A stretch of 55,633 nt of DNA from Natrinema versiforme JCM 10478 (lineage in GTDB: Archaea > Halobacteriota > Halobacteria > Halobacteriales > Natrialbaceae): NCBI RefSeq assembly GCF_000337195.1, contig NZ_AOID01000026.1, positions 172,923 through 228,555 on the forward strand. Direction: 5' to 3'. A model generated the notes under the pieces. The model made no database searches. It was not told the origin of the DNA and was given only the letters and a program-made list of their open reading frames with translations. The translations under genes and the position numbers were made by a program. Shown here piece after piece: positions 26,432 through 35,287 of the stretch. Within the stretch, counting starts at the first letter, position 1, and every line of letters begins with the position of its first letter.

Positions 26432-26524
26432 ATGGCGGTAGGTAACGCCGAAATCGATGAAGCGGATCGCAAACCCACGTCGGGATCGCCACTCCGCTTT
26501 ACACGGGCGTTTGCCCGCTTCTAA
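26432..26524 (+). CDS. Possible leaderless 30-aa ORF in the thrS leader
   Basis: Begins ATG GCG GTA GGT and encodes 30 residues ending FTRAFARF, stopping at TAA 26522-26524. A TATA-like CTTTATTC at 26401-26408 sits at exact leaderless distance. The ORF lies within the folded region upstream of thrS, so it could be a regulatory leader peptide or simply a fortuitous frame over a structured RNA. It has only two Thr codons, which argues against classical attenuation. Confidence 0.35.
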   Translation: MAVGNAEIDEADRKPTSGSPLRFTRAFARF

Positions 26525-26532
26525 CACCTACC
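26437..26532 (+). ncRNA. Structured 5' leader of thrS (candidate cis-regulatory RNA)
   Basis: Can fold into a closed multibranch structure: outer stem GGTAGGT (26437-26443) with ACCTACC (26526-26532), an inner stem AAGCGGA (26460-26466) with TCCGCTT (26493-26499), and a hairpin CGGGC-GTTT-GCCCG (26504-26517). Inside the second stem a CCC-ACGTC-GGG hairpin exposes CGU, the complement of a Thr codon. The promoter at 26401-26408 would give thrS a leader of about 170 bases, and no TATA element is seen closer to thrS. It is not a tRNA: there is no T-loop or D-loop consensus. Confidence 0.5.
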
Positions 26533-26602
26533 TACCCCCGTCTCGTCGCAGACACCGATCAGCGGCGTCTCCAGCACCACCCACGTCACACCTACACAAC
26601 CA

Positions 26603-28552
26603 ATGTCAGAATCAGACTCACAGGACGGAATAGCGGTCGTACTGCCCGACGGTTCGGAACTCGCGGTCGATGCCGACGCCACCGTCGAGGACTGCGCCTA
26701 CGAGATCGGGCCCGGCCTCGGAAGCGACACCGTCGCCGGCAAACTCGACGGCGACCTCGTCGCCAAGGAGGAGCCGGTCTACGACGGTGCCGAACTCGAG
26801 ATCATCACCGACGGCAGCGAGGAGTACCTCGAGGTCATGCGCCACTCGGCGGCGCACTGTCTCGCACAGGCGGTCGAACGGCTGTTCGACGAGGACGCGG
26901 TCAAACTCGCGATCGGCCCGCCGACGGACGAGGGCTTCTACTACGACTTCGACGACCTCGACGTCGACGAGGAGGACCTCGCCGACCTCGAGGACGAGAT
27001 GGAGGCGATCATCGAGGCGGACTACGACATCGAGCGCGAAGTCGTCTCGATCGACGAGGCCGAGGAGCGCCTCGCCGATGAGCCGTACAAACTCGAACTG
27101 CTCGAGGAGTTCGCCGAGGACAACGACACCGTCACGTTCTACACGCAAGGCGAGTGGGAGGACCTCTGTGCCGGCCCGCACGTCGACTCGACGGGCGAAA
27201 TCGGCGCGATCGAACTGCTCGAGATCGCGGGGGCCTACTGGCGCGGCGACGAGGAGAACACGATGCAGACCCGGATCTACGGGACCGCCTTCGAAGACGA
27301 GAGCGACCTCGAGGCGTTCTTAGAGCGCAAGCAGGAGGCCGAGAAGCGCGATCACCGCCGGATCGGCAACGAGATGGACCTCTTCTCGATTCAGGACGTG
27401 ACCGGGCCCGGACTGCCGCTGTATCACCCCTCCGGGAAGACCGTCCTCTCGGAACTCGAGGACTTCGTCAAAGACCTCAACGAGGACGCGGGCTACGACT
27501 ACGTCGAGACGCCCCACGTCTTCAAGACGGACCTCTGGCACCGGTCGGGCCACTACGAGAACTATCAGGACGACATGTTCATCTTCGACGTCGGCGACGA
27601 CGAGTTCGGCCTGAAGCCAATGAACTGTCCCGGCCACGCCGCCATCTTCCAGGACCACTCGTGGAGCTATCGGGACCTCCCGATCCGCTACGCCGAGAAC
27701 GGCAAGGTCTACCGCAAAGAGCAACGCGGCGAACTCTCCGGGCTCTCGCGAGTCTGGGCCTTCACGATCGACGACGGCCACCTGTTCATCCGGCCCGACC
27801 AGATCCGACAGGAGGTCGAGGAGATCATGGACATGATCACCGACGTCCTCGAGACGTTCGACCTCGAGTACGAGATGGCGCTTGCCACCCGGCCCGAGAA
27901 GTCGGTCGGCTCCGACGAGATCTGGGACCGCGCCGAGGAGCAACTCGAGAACGTCCTCGAGAACCGCGCCCACGACTACGAGGTCGAGGAAGGTGACGGC
28001 GCGTTCTACGGCCCGAAGATCGACTTCGCGTTCGAGGACGCCATCGGCCGCTCGTGGGACGGCCCCACCGTACAGCTGGACTTCAACATGCCCGAGCGGT
28101 TCGACCTGAACTACGTCGGCGAGGACAACGAGGAACACCGCCCGGTCATGATCCACCGCGCGCTCTACGGCAGCTACGAGCGGTTCTTCATGATGCTCAT
28201 CGAGCACTACGAGGGCCGGTTCCCGCTCTGGCTCGCGCCCGAACAGGTCCGCGTGCTGCCGATCTCCGACGATAACCTCGGCTACGCCCACCGCGTAGCA
28301 AACGAGTTCGACGACTTCCGTGTCGAGGTCGACGGTCGCGACTCCACCCTCGAGCGGAAGATCCGCGCGGCCCACGACGACCGCGTGCCGTACCAGATCA
28401 TCGTCGGCGACAACGAGGAGGACGACGGCAACATCTCCGTCCGGGACCGCTTCGAAGATCAGGAGTACGACGTCGAAATCGACGAGTTCCGCGCGCACCT
28501 CGAGAGCGAAATCGAGGAACAGCGGACCCAGCCGGACTTCCTGCAGGACTGA
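26603..28552 (+). CDS. thrS: Threonyl-tRNA synthetase, bacterial-type
   Basis: 649 aa. Domain order is TGS (about 8-70), the editing domain with HSAAHCLAQ near 84 and [10 protein letters not shown] near 190, then the class II catalytic core (motif 2 near [18 protein letters not shown] at 370, motif 3 around 510-535 ending [13 protein letters not shown]) and an anticodon-binding domain from about 550. The presence of TGS and the N2 editing domain makes this the bacterial form rather than the DTD-like archaeal form. The start ATG at 26603 begins MSESDSQDG. It lies 70 bases after the folded leader, whose structure could control it. Confidence 0.96.
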   Translation: MSESDSQDGIAVVLPDGSELAVDADATVEDCAYEIGPGLGSDTVAGKLDGDLVAKEEPVYDGAELEIITDGSEEYLEVMRHSAAHCLAQAVERLFDEDAVKLAIGPPTDEGFYYDFDDLDVDEEDLADLEDEMEAIIEADYDIEREVVSIDEAEERLADEPYKLELLEEFAEDNDTVTFYTQGEWEDLCAGPHVDSTGEIGAIELLEIAGAYWRGDEENTMQTRIYGTAFEDESDLEAFLERKQEAEKRDHRRIGNEMDLFSIQDVTGPGLPLYHPSGKTVLSELEDFVKDLNEDAGYDYVETPHVFKTDLWHRSGHYENYQDDMFIFDVGDDEFGLKPMNCPGHAAIFQDHSWSYRDLPIRYAENGKVYRKEQRGELSGLSRVWAFTIDDGHLFIRPDQIRQEVEEIMDMITDVLETFDLEYEMALATRPEKSVGSDEIWDRAEEQLENVLENRAHDYEVEEGDGAFYGPKIDFAFEDAIGRSWDGPTVQLDFNMPERFDLNYVGEDNEEHRPVMIHRALYGSYERFFMMLIEHYEGRFPLWLAPEQVRVLPISDDNLGYAHRVANEFDDFRVEVDGRDSTLERKIRAAHDDRVPYQIIVGDNEEDDGNISVRDRFEDQEYDVEIDEFRAHLESEIEEQRTQPDFLQD

Positions 28553-28561
28553 CGTCGCCCC

Positions 28562-29176
28562 TCAGTCGCCGGCGACCGACCGATTTTCTGGTTCGGCGAC
28601 GATTGCACGAATCGTTCGTACCCCGACGAACCGCGGGACCCGTTCGACGTAGCGCTCGTACTCCTCGCCGTACCGCTCGCGCAACCACGGCTCCTCGGCG
28701 AACGGTAACGAGAGCCACCAGCCGAGGTAGATCGCGCAGACGACGGCCACGGGCGCGGAGTTCGCCACCAGCGCGAACCCCACCGTCGCGACGATGTAGC
28801 CGACGTACTGGGGATTCCGCGAGTAGCGGTACCAGCCGCCGGTTCGCAGGTCGCCCGCGAGCCCCTTCGTCTCCTCGACGCCGAGGTCCAGCCCGGCCGC
28901 GATGGCGACGGCGTAGCCGGCCACGAACAGCACGGCACCCGCAGCCAGCGACGGGCCCCGCGGCAGGCCGAGGCCGTTCCAACTGAGATAGGTGAGCGCG
29001 AGAACGACGGCGTTGAGCGAGTGCGAGATCCCCCAGTGGGCGTAGTAGGTCCAGTCCCGTTCGCCCGGTGGCCAGTACTCGAGCAGGCCCAGCGCGCTGG
29101 CGACGATTCCCGTGAGGTTCGCGAGTGCGAGGCCGACGCCCGCGGCGAACACGGCACTCGTCAGCACAGCGGTCAT
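28562..29176 (-). CDS. Isoprenylcysteine methyltransferase/PEMT-like membrane protein
   Basis: 204 aa with five or six hydrophobic helices. The C-terminal half shows the ICMT/PEMT signature: GGWYRYSRNPQYVGY near residue 115, EEPWLRERYGEEYERYVERVPRFV near 160-184. In the family these residues bind S-adenosylmethionine and the lipid or isoprenyl substrate at the membrane. The substrate in haloarchaea is unknown. Convergent with thrS, whose stop is 10 bases away. Confidence 0.8.
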   Translation of the reverse strand: MTAVLTSAVFAAGVGLALANLTGIVASALGLLEYWPPGERDWTYYAHWGISHSLNAVVLALTYLSWNGLGLPRGPSLAAGAVLFVAGYAVAIAAGLDLGVEETKGLAGDLRTGGWYRYSRNPQYVGYIVATVGFALVANSAPVAVVCAIYLGWWLSLPFAEEPWLRERYGEEYERYVERVPRFVGVRTIRAIVAEPENRSVAGD

Positions 29177-29359
29177 CGGTGCATCACCGCCGTCTGCGAC
29201 GGTGACTCGAGCAGTCGCAGGTGTCGTGGACCGACCATCGGCGGACGGAACGGATCGAGCGTCGTCATACGTCTCTCTCAGCCGGCGATTGATCTGTCGC
29301 TTCTCACGGACACACTAGGGTATTTATATGCGATCGGCTTAGTCTTCGACTCACCGCCG

Positions 29360-30067
29360 ATGAAGTACCTCGATGTCCGGCTCCGCCAGCCCGACTGGAT
29401 GCTCCATCCCATGCAGCGGTTCATCCGCGACGGAGATGCGGTCCGCTACGAGGAACTGCGTGCGTGGAATATCCTCGGGCCCGTCGGCGACTGCGAGTAC
29501 GAACTGTTCTACGCCGAGGCCGACCGGGAGGCGTACATCGACGCCATCGAGGCCGTCGATTCGGTCCGCTGGTACGACCTGACGCCGATCGACAACGACT
29601 CGTTCTACGTCTACATCTGTCAGGAGACCCGCGAGGAGGACGTCCGCTGGCGGGACTCGTTCGCCGCGCTCGATCTCGTCATCGTGCCGCCCGTGATCTA
29701 CGATTCCGAGGCCGCGTTCTACATGACGATCGTCGGCGCCGGCGACGACCTGCGGGCGATGCTCGCGGGGCTCCCCGACGAGATCGACGTTACCGTTCGC
29801 GCGATCGGGGAGTACGACCGCCGGCACGCGCCGCTGACTGGCGACCTGACCGACCGCCAACTCGAGGCGGTCGAAGCCGCCGTCGCCGCCGGCTACTACG
29901 AGGTCCCCCGCGAGGCGGGCGTCGAGGCCGTTGCCGAACGGCTGGGTTGTGCCTCGAGTACGGCCGCGACGCTCCTCCAGAAGGCACAGGCGCGGGTCAT
30001 GCGTCGATTGGTCCGTCGCTACGGGCGGGAAGGGACGACCGGCGAGCGCGACGCACCCACCGGCTAA
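29360..30067 (+). CDS. Bacterio-opsin-activator-type HTH-10 regulator
   Basis: 235 aa. The N-terminal 150 residues form the Bat-type sensor-like domain of haloarchaeal regulators; the C-terminus has the HTH_10 pattern LTDRQLEAVEAAVAAGYYEVPR followed by GVEAVAERLGCASSTAATLLQKAQARVM. A strong TATA element TATTTATA at 29319-29326 makes transcription start near 29350, ten bases before ATG 29360. The signal and targets are unknown. Confidence 0.85.
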   Translation: MKYLDVRLRQPDWMLHPMQRFIRDGDAVRYEELRAWNILGPVGDCEYELFYAEADREAYIDAIEAVDSVRWYDLTPIDNDSFYVYICQETREEDVRWRDSFAALDLVIVPPVIYDSEAAFYMTIVGAGDDLRAMLAGLPDEIDVTVRAIGEYDRRHAPLTGDLTDRQLEAVEAAVAAGYYEVPREAGVEAVAERLGCASSTAATLLQKAQARVMRRLVRRYGREGTTGERDAPTG

Positions 30068-30169
30068 CGAGGCGCGTACCGCTGGCTCGCTCGAGCGAGC
30101 CACGTTCGTGCTGATTCCGGATTCGAATCCGATCGTAATACCCATAGTTGCGGAATCGTGCATACTAGT

Positions 30170-30880
30170 ATGAACAGAGCCGAGAAGGCGGCCCTCCAGC
30201 TACGGGCCGTCGACGTGTTGCGGATGTTAAAGGAGACGCGGACCTACGACGAACTCGCCGAAACGACGGGGCTTCCGGCGGGCGATCTCAACCGGTATGT
30301 CAACGGGCACGTCCTGCCCGGAACCGAGCGCGCCCGCGAGGTCGTCGACGACCTCGGCCGGGCGGCGTTGAGCGAGGAACTCGAGGCGCGGATCCGCGTC
30401 GACGACGAGGGCTATGTCGACAACAGCGCGACGGTCTTCGACCAGCCCTTCCTCGACCTGGCCGCGCCGGTGGTAGCGAACGGGTTCGACTTCGACCGGC
30501 CGGACGTCGTCCTCACCGCCGCGACGGACGGAATCACGCTCGCGGCCGCGCTCGCGAGCTACTACGGCGTCCGCTGTGCCTACGCGAAAAAGAGCAAGGA
30601 GACCGCCGTCGAGGAGTTCATCGAGGCCCGCCAGCGCCTGCAGTCGGGGATCGAACTCACCTACTATCTGCCTGCCTCCGCGATCGATCCCGGCGAATCG
30701 GTCCTCGTCGTCGACGACCTCATCCGTTCGGGCGAGACCCAGGAACTCCTCCTCGACATCGCTCACACCGCCGAGGCCGACGTCGCCGGGGTCTTCGCCC
30801 TCATCGCGGCCGGCGAGGACGGCATCCGACGCGCCCGCGACCACACCGACGCACCGGTCGGCGCACTCACGAGCGTCTGA
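30170..30880 (+). CDS. gfcR: GfcR-type transcription regulator with phosphoribosyltransferase-like domain
   Basis: 236 aa. An N-terminal helix-turn-helix (TYDELAETTGLPAGDLNRYVNGHVLPG, residues about 24-50) is joined to a PRTase-like fold with VVLTAATDGITLA near 108 and VLVVDDLIRSGETQE near 182, the PRPP-loop equivalent. GfcR activates sugar-degradation genes in Haloferax. The gene is often mis-annotated as orotate phosphoribosyltransferase, but the HTH distinguishes it from pyrE at 25.3 kb. ATG at 30170 is leaderless by a TATA-like CGTAATACC at 30134-30142. Confidence 0.88.
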   Translation: MNRAEKAALQLRAVDVLRMLKETRTYDELAETTGLPAGDLNRYVNGHVLPGTERAREVVDDLGRAALSEELEARIRVDDEGYVDNSATVFDQPFLDLAAPVVANGFDFDRPDVVLTAATDGITLAAALASYYGVRCAYAKKSKETAVEEFIEARQRLQSGIELTYYLPASAIDPGESVLVVDDLIRSGETQELLLDIAHTAEADVAGVFALIAAGEDGIRRARDHTDAPVGALTSV

Positions 30881-31080
30881 TCGGCTGCCCGTTCGACTCG
30901 AGCCATCTCCTCCGACGAAACGTCCGACTGACGATTCTCACCGAGAGTAAACAGGTGTTTATCGACCGCCGTAGACGCCAAAATTCGTCATATATTCGCA
31001 GGACGGAAACCGTGTGAACCATTACCAAATTATTAATCATTAGGTTTATGGTGCTCCCCGCGGTTTGTGGTGGTACGCAC

Positions 31081-31527
31081 ATGACTGAGACAGTCATCCT
31101 CGGCGTGATCGGGTCCGACGCACACGTCGTCGGGATCACCATCCTCGAACAGGCGCTGGAGGCAGCCGGATTCGACGTCGTCAACCTGGGGGTCCAGAGC
31201 TCCCAGGAGGAGTTCGTCGAAGCCGCGTCCGCCAACGACGCCGAGGCTGTACTCGTCTCATCGCTCTACGGACACGCCAAACAGGACTGCGAGGGCTTCC
31301 ACCAGCGGATCGCCGACTCCGACCTCGAGGTCACGACCTATATCGGCGGCAACCTCGCCGTCGGACAGGACGACTTCGAGCAGACCCGGAAGACGTTCCG
31401 GGAGATGGGATTCGATCGGGTCTTCGACTCCGAGACCGATCCCGAGGAGGCGATCGAGGCCCTGAAAGCCGACCTCGACGTCCGCCCGCCCGAGAGCGAA
31501 CGGGAAGGCCGGACCGTCTCGGTCTGA
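31081..31527 (+). CDS. mamA: Methylaspartate (glutamate) mutase small subunit
   Basis: 148 aa B12-binding subunit. The signature GSDAHVVGITILEQALEAAGFDVVNLG near residues 10-36 contains the DxHxxG cobalamin ligand, and SSLYGHAKQD near 60 and GGNLAVG near 92 complete the site. With the large subunit MamB it converts glutamate to methylaspartate in the methylaspartate cycle for acetate assimilation. In haloarchaea mamA is usually followed by mamB and methylaspartate ammonia-lyase; here the next gene is a convergent usp, so the subunit is orphaned. ATG 31081 is preferred over ATG 31048 on homology; the TATA element is near 31025-31034. Confidence 0.9.
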   Translation: MTETVILGVIGSDAHVVGITILEQALEAAGFDVVNLGVQSSQEEFVEAASANDAEAVLVSSLYGHAKQDCEGFHQRIADSDLEVTTYIGGNLAVGQDDFEQTRKTFREMGFDRVFDSETDPEEAIEALKADLDVRPPESEREGRTVSV

Positions 31528-31539
31528 TCGATTTCGGCT

Positions 31540-31612
31540 CCGTTTTTCCGCGGCGCGTCACTCGACCGCCCAGCGACTGCTGTTCTGTTTTTCCGTCTCC
31601 AAAAAACGCGAG
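31540..31612. terminator. Convergent T-rich terminators between mamA and usp
   Basis: Rightward transcripts meet CGTTTTTCC (31546-31554) and CTGTTTTTCC (31584-31593); leftward transcripts meet the complement of CAAAAAACG at 31603-31611. Haloarchaeal termination uses such T-runs without requiring a hairpin. Confidence 0.45.
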
Positions 31613-31664
31613 CGTATAATCGAACTGGGCCACGGCGATTGCGTCGCCGCCGGCGACCGGCCGT

Positions 31665-32099
31665 CTACCGAACGATCGTCACCGGAACCGGCGAGCGGCG
31701 GGCGATCGTCTCCGCGACGCTGCCCAGCAGGATCCGGCTCGCGCCCGTCCGCCCGTGGCTGCCGACGACGATGTGGTCGACGCCGTTCTCGGCGGCATAA
31801 TCGACGATCGACCGCGAGACGCCGCCGACGACGTGTTCCGTCTCGAGGTCGACGCCGTGTTCGGCCGCCTGTTCGCGCGCCGTCTCGAGGATCTCCTCGG
31901 CCCGCTCCTCGTGGCGGCCCTGTATCTCGTCGTAGTTGGCCATCGCGGTTCCCTCGACGCCGCTGACCGCGTAGAACTCGCCCGGATCGAGGGCGTAGAT
32001 CGCGGTGATCGTCGCCTCCGGATACTCCGTACATGCGAACTCGAGCGCCTCGGTCGACTGTTTCGAGTCGTCGACCGCGACGAGAACGTGTCGTGCCAT
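31665..32099 (-). CDS. Universal stress protein
   Basis: 144 aa single UspA domain: MARHVLVAVDDSKQSTEAL at the N-terminus and the ATP-binding motif IVVGSHGRTGASRILLGSVAE near residue 112. TATA-like ACTTATTTC (complement of 32121-32129) sets a leaderless ATG at 32099. It lies 58 bases after the dehydrogenase gene start region, with an independent promoter. Its role is probably stress or energy-state binding of ATP. Confidence 0.9.
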   Translation of the reverse strand: MARHVLVAVDDSKQSTEALEFACTEYPEATITAIYALDPGEFYAVSGVEGTAMANYDEIQGRHEERAEEILETAREQAAEHGVDLETEHVVGGVSRSIVDYAAENGVDHIVVGSHGRTGASRILLGSVAETIARRSPVPVTIVR

Positions 32100-32157
32100 A
32101 CACACCACTTCACTGGCCGATGAAATAAGTCCACCTCCGACTCCGAGCCGGCGGGAG

Positions 32158-34314
32158 CTACGCGGCGAGCACCCGCTCGATCGCCGCCCGAATCCGGTTC
32201 CGGTCCGGCCGATAGGCGTCCTCGCGGGCCGGGAGGGGAACGGGAACGTCGTACCCAGTCACCCGCTCGATGGGTGCTTCGATGTACCAGACCGCCTCGT
32301 CCGAGATGCGAGCCGCGATTTCGCCGGCGAACCCGCCCGTTCGCGGGGCCTCGTGGACGACGACACACCGGCCGGTCTTCCGGACCGACTCGAGGACGGT
32401 CTCGGTGTCCATCGGGCTGATCGTCCGCAGGTCGATCACCTCGATATCGGCCGCGAGATCGTCGACCGCGTCCTCGACCTCGGGGACCATCGCGCCCCAC
32501 GCGACGACGGTGGCGTCGGTCCCCGAGTCAACCACGCGCGCCTCGCCTAGTGGGACGACCGTCTCCTCGGGGACCGGTCGGCGGGCCGCCCGGTAGAGCA
32601 TCATCGGCTCGAGGAAGAGGACCGGATCGGGGCTCCGCACGGCCGATCGGAGCAGCCCGGCCGCATCTCGGGCGGTCGAGGGAATTGCGACTTTCAGCCC
32701 GGGAATGTGGGCGTAGCCCGCCTCGTAGCTCTCGGAGTGGTGCTCGAGGGCCGAGACACCGAGCCCGTAGGGGGCGCGGATCACCATCGGGCAGGTAATT
32801 TCGCCGCGCGATCGAGCGCGCATCCGCGAGAGGTGCTGGTGGATCTGGTCGAACGCCTGAAAGGTGAACCCGGCGAACTGGATCTCGGCGACCGGCCGAT
32901 ACCCCGCCGCCGAGAGTCCGACGCCGAGGCCGACGATGCCCGCCTCCGCGACTGGCGCGTCGTGGACCCGTCCCGGGAAGGCGTCGAGGAGTCCCTGTGT
33001 CGCCCGGAAGACGCCGCCGTCGACGCCGACGTCCTGCCCGTAGACGAGCACATCGTCGTCCCGCTCGAGTTCGGCGTGCAGGGTCTCCCGGATCGCCTCG
33101 ACCATGTTCAGCCGGTCGGCACTCTCGAGGTCCGCGTCGGTGAGGTCGTCGGCACTGCCGGACCCGTCCGCGTCGCCGGCATCCACGTCGGCCGTCGAGG
33201 ACCCGCCGTCGCTGCGCTGACTCCCCGTCGCGGGTGCGACCGTATACCCCTCGTCCGCGACGAACGCCTCGCGCTGGCGCTCGAGATAGGGCGGTCGCTC
33301 CGCGTACGCGGTATCGAACATGTCGACTGGGTCGGCGTTCGCCTCGGTCTCCCGGGCGCGCTCGAGGGCCGCCTCGAGATCGGTTTCGATCCCGGCCTCG
33401 ATCGAGTCGATCGTCTCGTCGTCGAGCACGCCGCGCTCGCGGAGGTAGCGCTCGAACCGCAAGATCGGGTCCAGCGGCTCCCACTCTTCTTCTTCCTCGG
33501 TCGTGCGGTAGACGGAGGGATCGTCCGCGGTGGTGTGCATCTCCCGCCGGTACGTGGTCGCCTCGATCAGCGTCGGAACGCCGCGGCGAGCGCGCTCTTT
33601 GGCCTCCTTCGTGACCGCGTAGACGCCGAGAATATCGTTGCCGTCGACCTGAATCGGCTCGATGCCCGCGGCGACGGCCTTCTGGGCGAGCGTCGCCGCC
33701 CGGGTCTGTTTCTCGAGCGGCGTCGAGATCGCGTACTGGTTGTTCTGGCAGAAAAAGACCGTCTGGGCCTCGTAGACGCCGGCCAGATTCATCGCCTCGT
33801 ACACCTCGCCCTCGCTGGTCGCGCCGTCCCCGAAGTAGGTAAGCGCGACGGATTCGGTGTCGTTCATCGACTCCGCCCAGCCGATCCCCGCAGCGTGGAG
33901 CGGCTGGGTTCCGACGGCGATCGACGGCGGCATGATCGGCACGTCCGCGGGCGGCTCACCGCCCTCCTCGAGGCCCATCGCGTACTCGATGATCGGCTGT
34001 GCGGAACCGCCGCGGGCCAGCGCCGAGGGATGCTCGCGGAACGCGGGGACCGTCCAGTCGGTCTCGCTCAGGGCCGCGGTGCTGCCGACCTGTGCGGCCT
34101 CCTGTCCAGTTGCGGGCGCGAACGTCCCCAGTTCACCCCGCCGCTGGAGCGCGATGATCCGTCGGTCGAGTCGCCGCGACCGCTTCATCGTCCGATACCA
34201 CTCGAGCAGCCGCTCGTCGTCGATATCGGGCTCGAGGGACTCGTCGACGCGGCCGTCTTCGTCGAGTATCTCGACGCGATCGACCGAGAACGTGGCGACC
34301 TCGGAGCGTGGCAT
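32158..34314 (-). CDS. 2-oxoacid dehydrogenase E1, alpha and beta subunits fused
   Basis: 718 aa. Residues about 20-345 are the E1 alpha subunit with the TDP motif FGDGATSEGEVYEAMNLAG...CQNNQYAIS near 170-205. A 45-residue Gly/Ser/Asp-rich linker (about 350-395) joins a complete E1 beta subunit, which starts at the normal RLNMVEAIRETLHAELERD and runs to the end with EAPRTGGFAGEIAARI near 650. E1 decarboxylates pyruvate, a branched-chain oxoacid or acetoin and reduces lipoyl-E2. In most haloarchaea alpha and beta are separate adjacent genes. No E2 or E3 gene is adjacent; a lipoate ligase homologue lies at 41.6 kb. The ATG at 34314 is leaderless. Confidence 0.87.
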   Translation of the reverse strand: MPRSEVATFSVDRVEILDEDGRVDESLEPDIDDERLLEWYRTMKRSRRLDRRIIALQRRGELGTFAPATGQEAAQVGSTAALSETDWTVPAFREHPSALARGGSAQPIIEYAMGLEEGGEPPADVPIMPPSIAVGTQPLHAAGIGWAESMNDTESVALTYFGDGATSEGEVYEAMNLAGVYEAQTVFFCQNNQYAISTPLEKQTRAATLAQKAVAAGIEPIQVDGNDILGVYAVTKEAKERARRGVPTLIEATTYRREMHTTADDPSVYRTTEEEEEWEPLDPILRFERYLRERGVLDDETIDSIEAGIETDLEAALERARETEANADPVDMFDTAYAERPPYLERQREAFVADEGYTVAPATGSQRSDGGSSTADVDAGDADGSGSADDLTDADLESADRLNMVEAIRETLHAELERDDDVLVYGQDVGVDGGVFRATQGLLDAFPGRVHDAPVAEAGIVGLGVGLSAAGYRPVAEIQFAGFTFQAFDQIHQHLSRMRARSRGEITCPMVIRAPYGLGVSALEHHSESYEAGYAHIPGLKVAIPSTARDAAGLLRSAVRSPDPVLFLEPMMLYRAARRPVPEETVVPLGEARVVDSGTDATVVAWGAMVPEVEDAVDDLAADIEVIDLRTISPMDTETVLESVRKTGRCVVVHEAPRTGGFAGEIAARISDEAVWYIEAPIERVTGYDVPVPLPAREDAYRPDRNRIRAAIERVLAA

Positions 34315-34475
34315 ACGGACGGTACCACGCTCGCACACTTAGTGCCCGTCTCGGCGATAGCGCGTCGGGGGCGGGTCGACGTCGGCCGCGGCGCTTCGGT
34401 AACTCGCGGCGCAGTCGCTCTGCCTCGAGTCGGCCCGCAGAAAATCGGCGTGAAATCCGGTCGCGGTGACCCGCG

Positions 34476-35066
34476 TTACTTCGCGCGGCCCTGGCCGCCG
34501 TTGTTGGACGGTCGGACCTTCTCCGCGCCCTTGCCGCGGTTGTTCAGACCGCGGTTTGCCTTGCCGGCGTTGGTGAGACCACGGAACGCACGGTTCGTGT
34601 GGTCGTCGTCGCAGATCCAGTTGAGGTCGTCGTCGTTCTCGATCGCGGGGTGGTTCGGGTCGACGAGGATCGCTTCGAACCACTTCTGCGAGCCGTCTTC
34701 TCCGACCCAGTAACTGTTGAGCACCCGCATGTTGGGGTACTTTCGGGAGACGCGCTCCTCACCGATGCGCTGGATGTTCTTGCGCCGCCCGATGCGGTTG
34801 ACACCCTGGCGCTTCGAGCGCCGACCGGCTTTGTGTCGCTGCTTCCGGGCGGTCCCTTTCCGGACCGAGACCCGGGTCACGACGATGCCCTGCTTGGCCT
34901 TGTAGCCGAGTTCGCGTGCCTTGTCGAGACGCGTCGGGCGATCGATCCGCACGATCGCACCCTGGTCGCGCCACTCCTGCTTTCGCTGCCACTGCAGTTC
35001 CCCGAGCTTGCCGTCGTCGGGGTCCTTCCATGCGTCCTTGATGTGGGAATAGAAGCTTTCTGCCAT
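34476..35066 (-). CDS. rpl15e: 50S ribosomal protein L15e
   Basis: 196 aa, typical archaeal L15e: MAESFYSHIKDAWKDP start, central basic block RVSVRKGTARKQRHKAGRR and the closing FRGLTNAGKANRGLNNRGKG. It binds 23S rRNA on the large subunit. ATG at 35066 is fixed by homology; a longer open frame upstream has no conserved sequence. The 220 bases upstream to 35287 contain a promoter but nothing else I recognise. Confidence 0.97.
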   Translation of the reverse strand: MAESFYSHIKDAWKDPDDGKLGELQWQRKQEWRDQGAIVRIDRPTRLDKARELGYKAKQGIVVTRVSVRKGTARKQRHKAGRRSKRQGVNRIGRRKNIQRIGEERVSRKYPNMRVLNSYWVGEDGSQKWFEAILVDPNHPAIENDDDLNWICDDDHTNRAFRGLTNAGKANRGLNNRGKGAEKVRPSNNGGQGRAK

Positions 35067-35287
35067 TGTATTCTCCGCGGGCGTTTGCTGGTTCAATCCC
35101 GACCGGGGCCGAGCCCCGCGGATCACATCCCGACCTGTGGCGGCGGTGCCGTACAGGTGCCCGCTGATGCCCGCGAACCAGCGAGTCTACTCACCCTTCC
35201 CAACTCTCGAGTATAAGGGCTTCGAACTCCGTGAGACGCCGTGCTAGCTGTTCCCGATGGGGTCGCTCGACCGCGGCTGACTGCTGG

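Noticed and set aside
26437-26532. A tRNA gene upstream of thrS, suggested by a 7-bp outer stem
   Set aside because: It lacks a TTCRA T-loop, a D-arm and an anticodon arm of the right size; it is better treated as a leader structure.
33110-33250. E1 fusion as a sequencing frameshift
   Set aside because: The linker stays in frame and has a natural Gly/Ser/Asp composition, so I treat the fusion as real, pending read checks.
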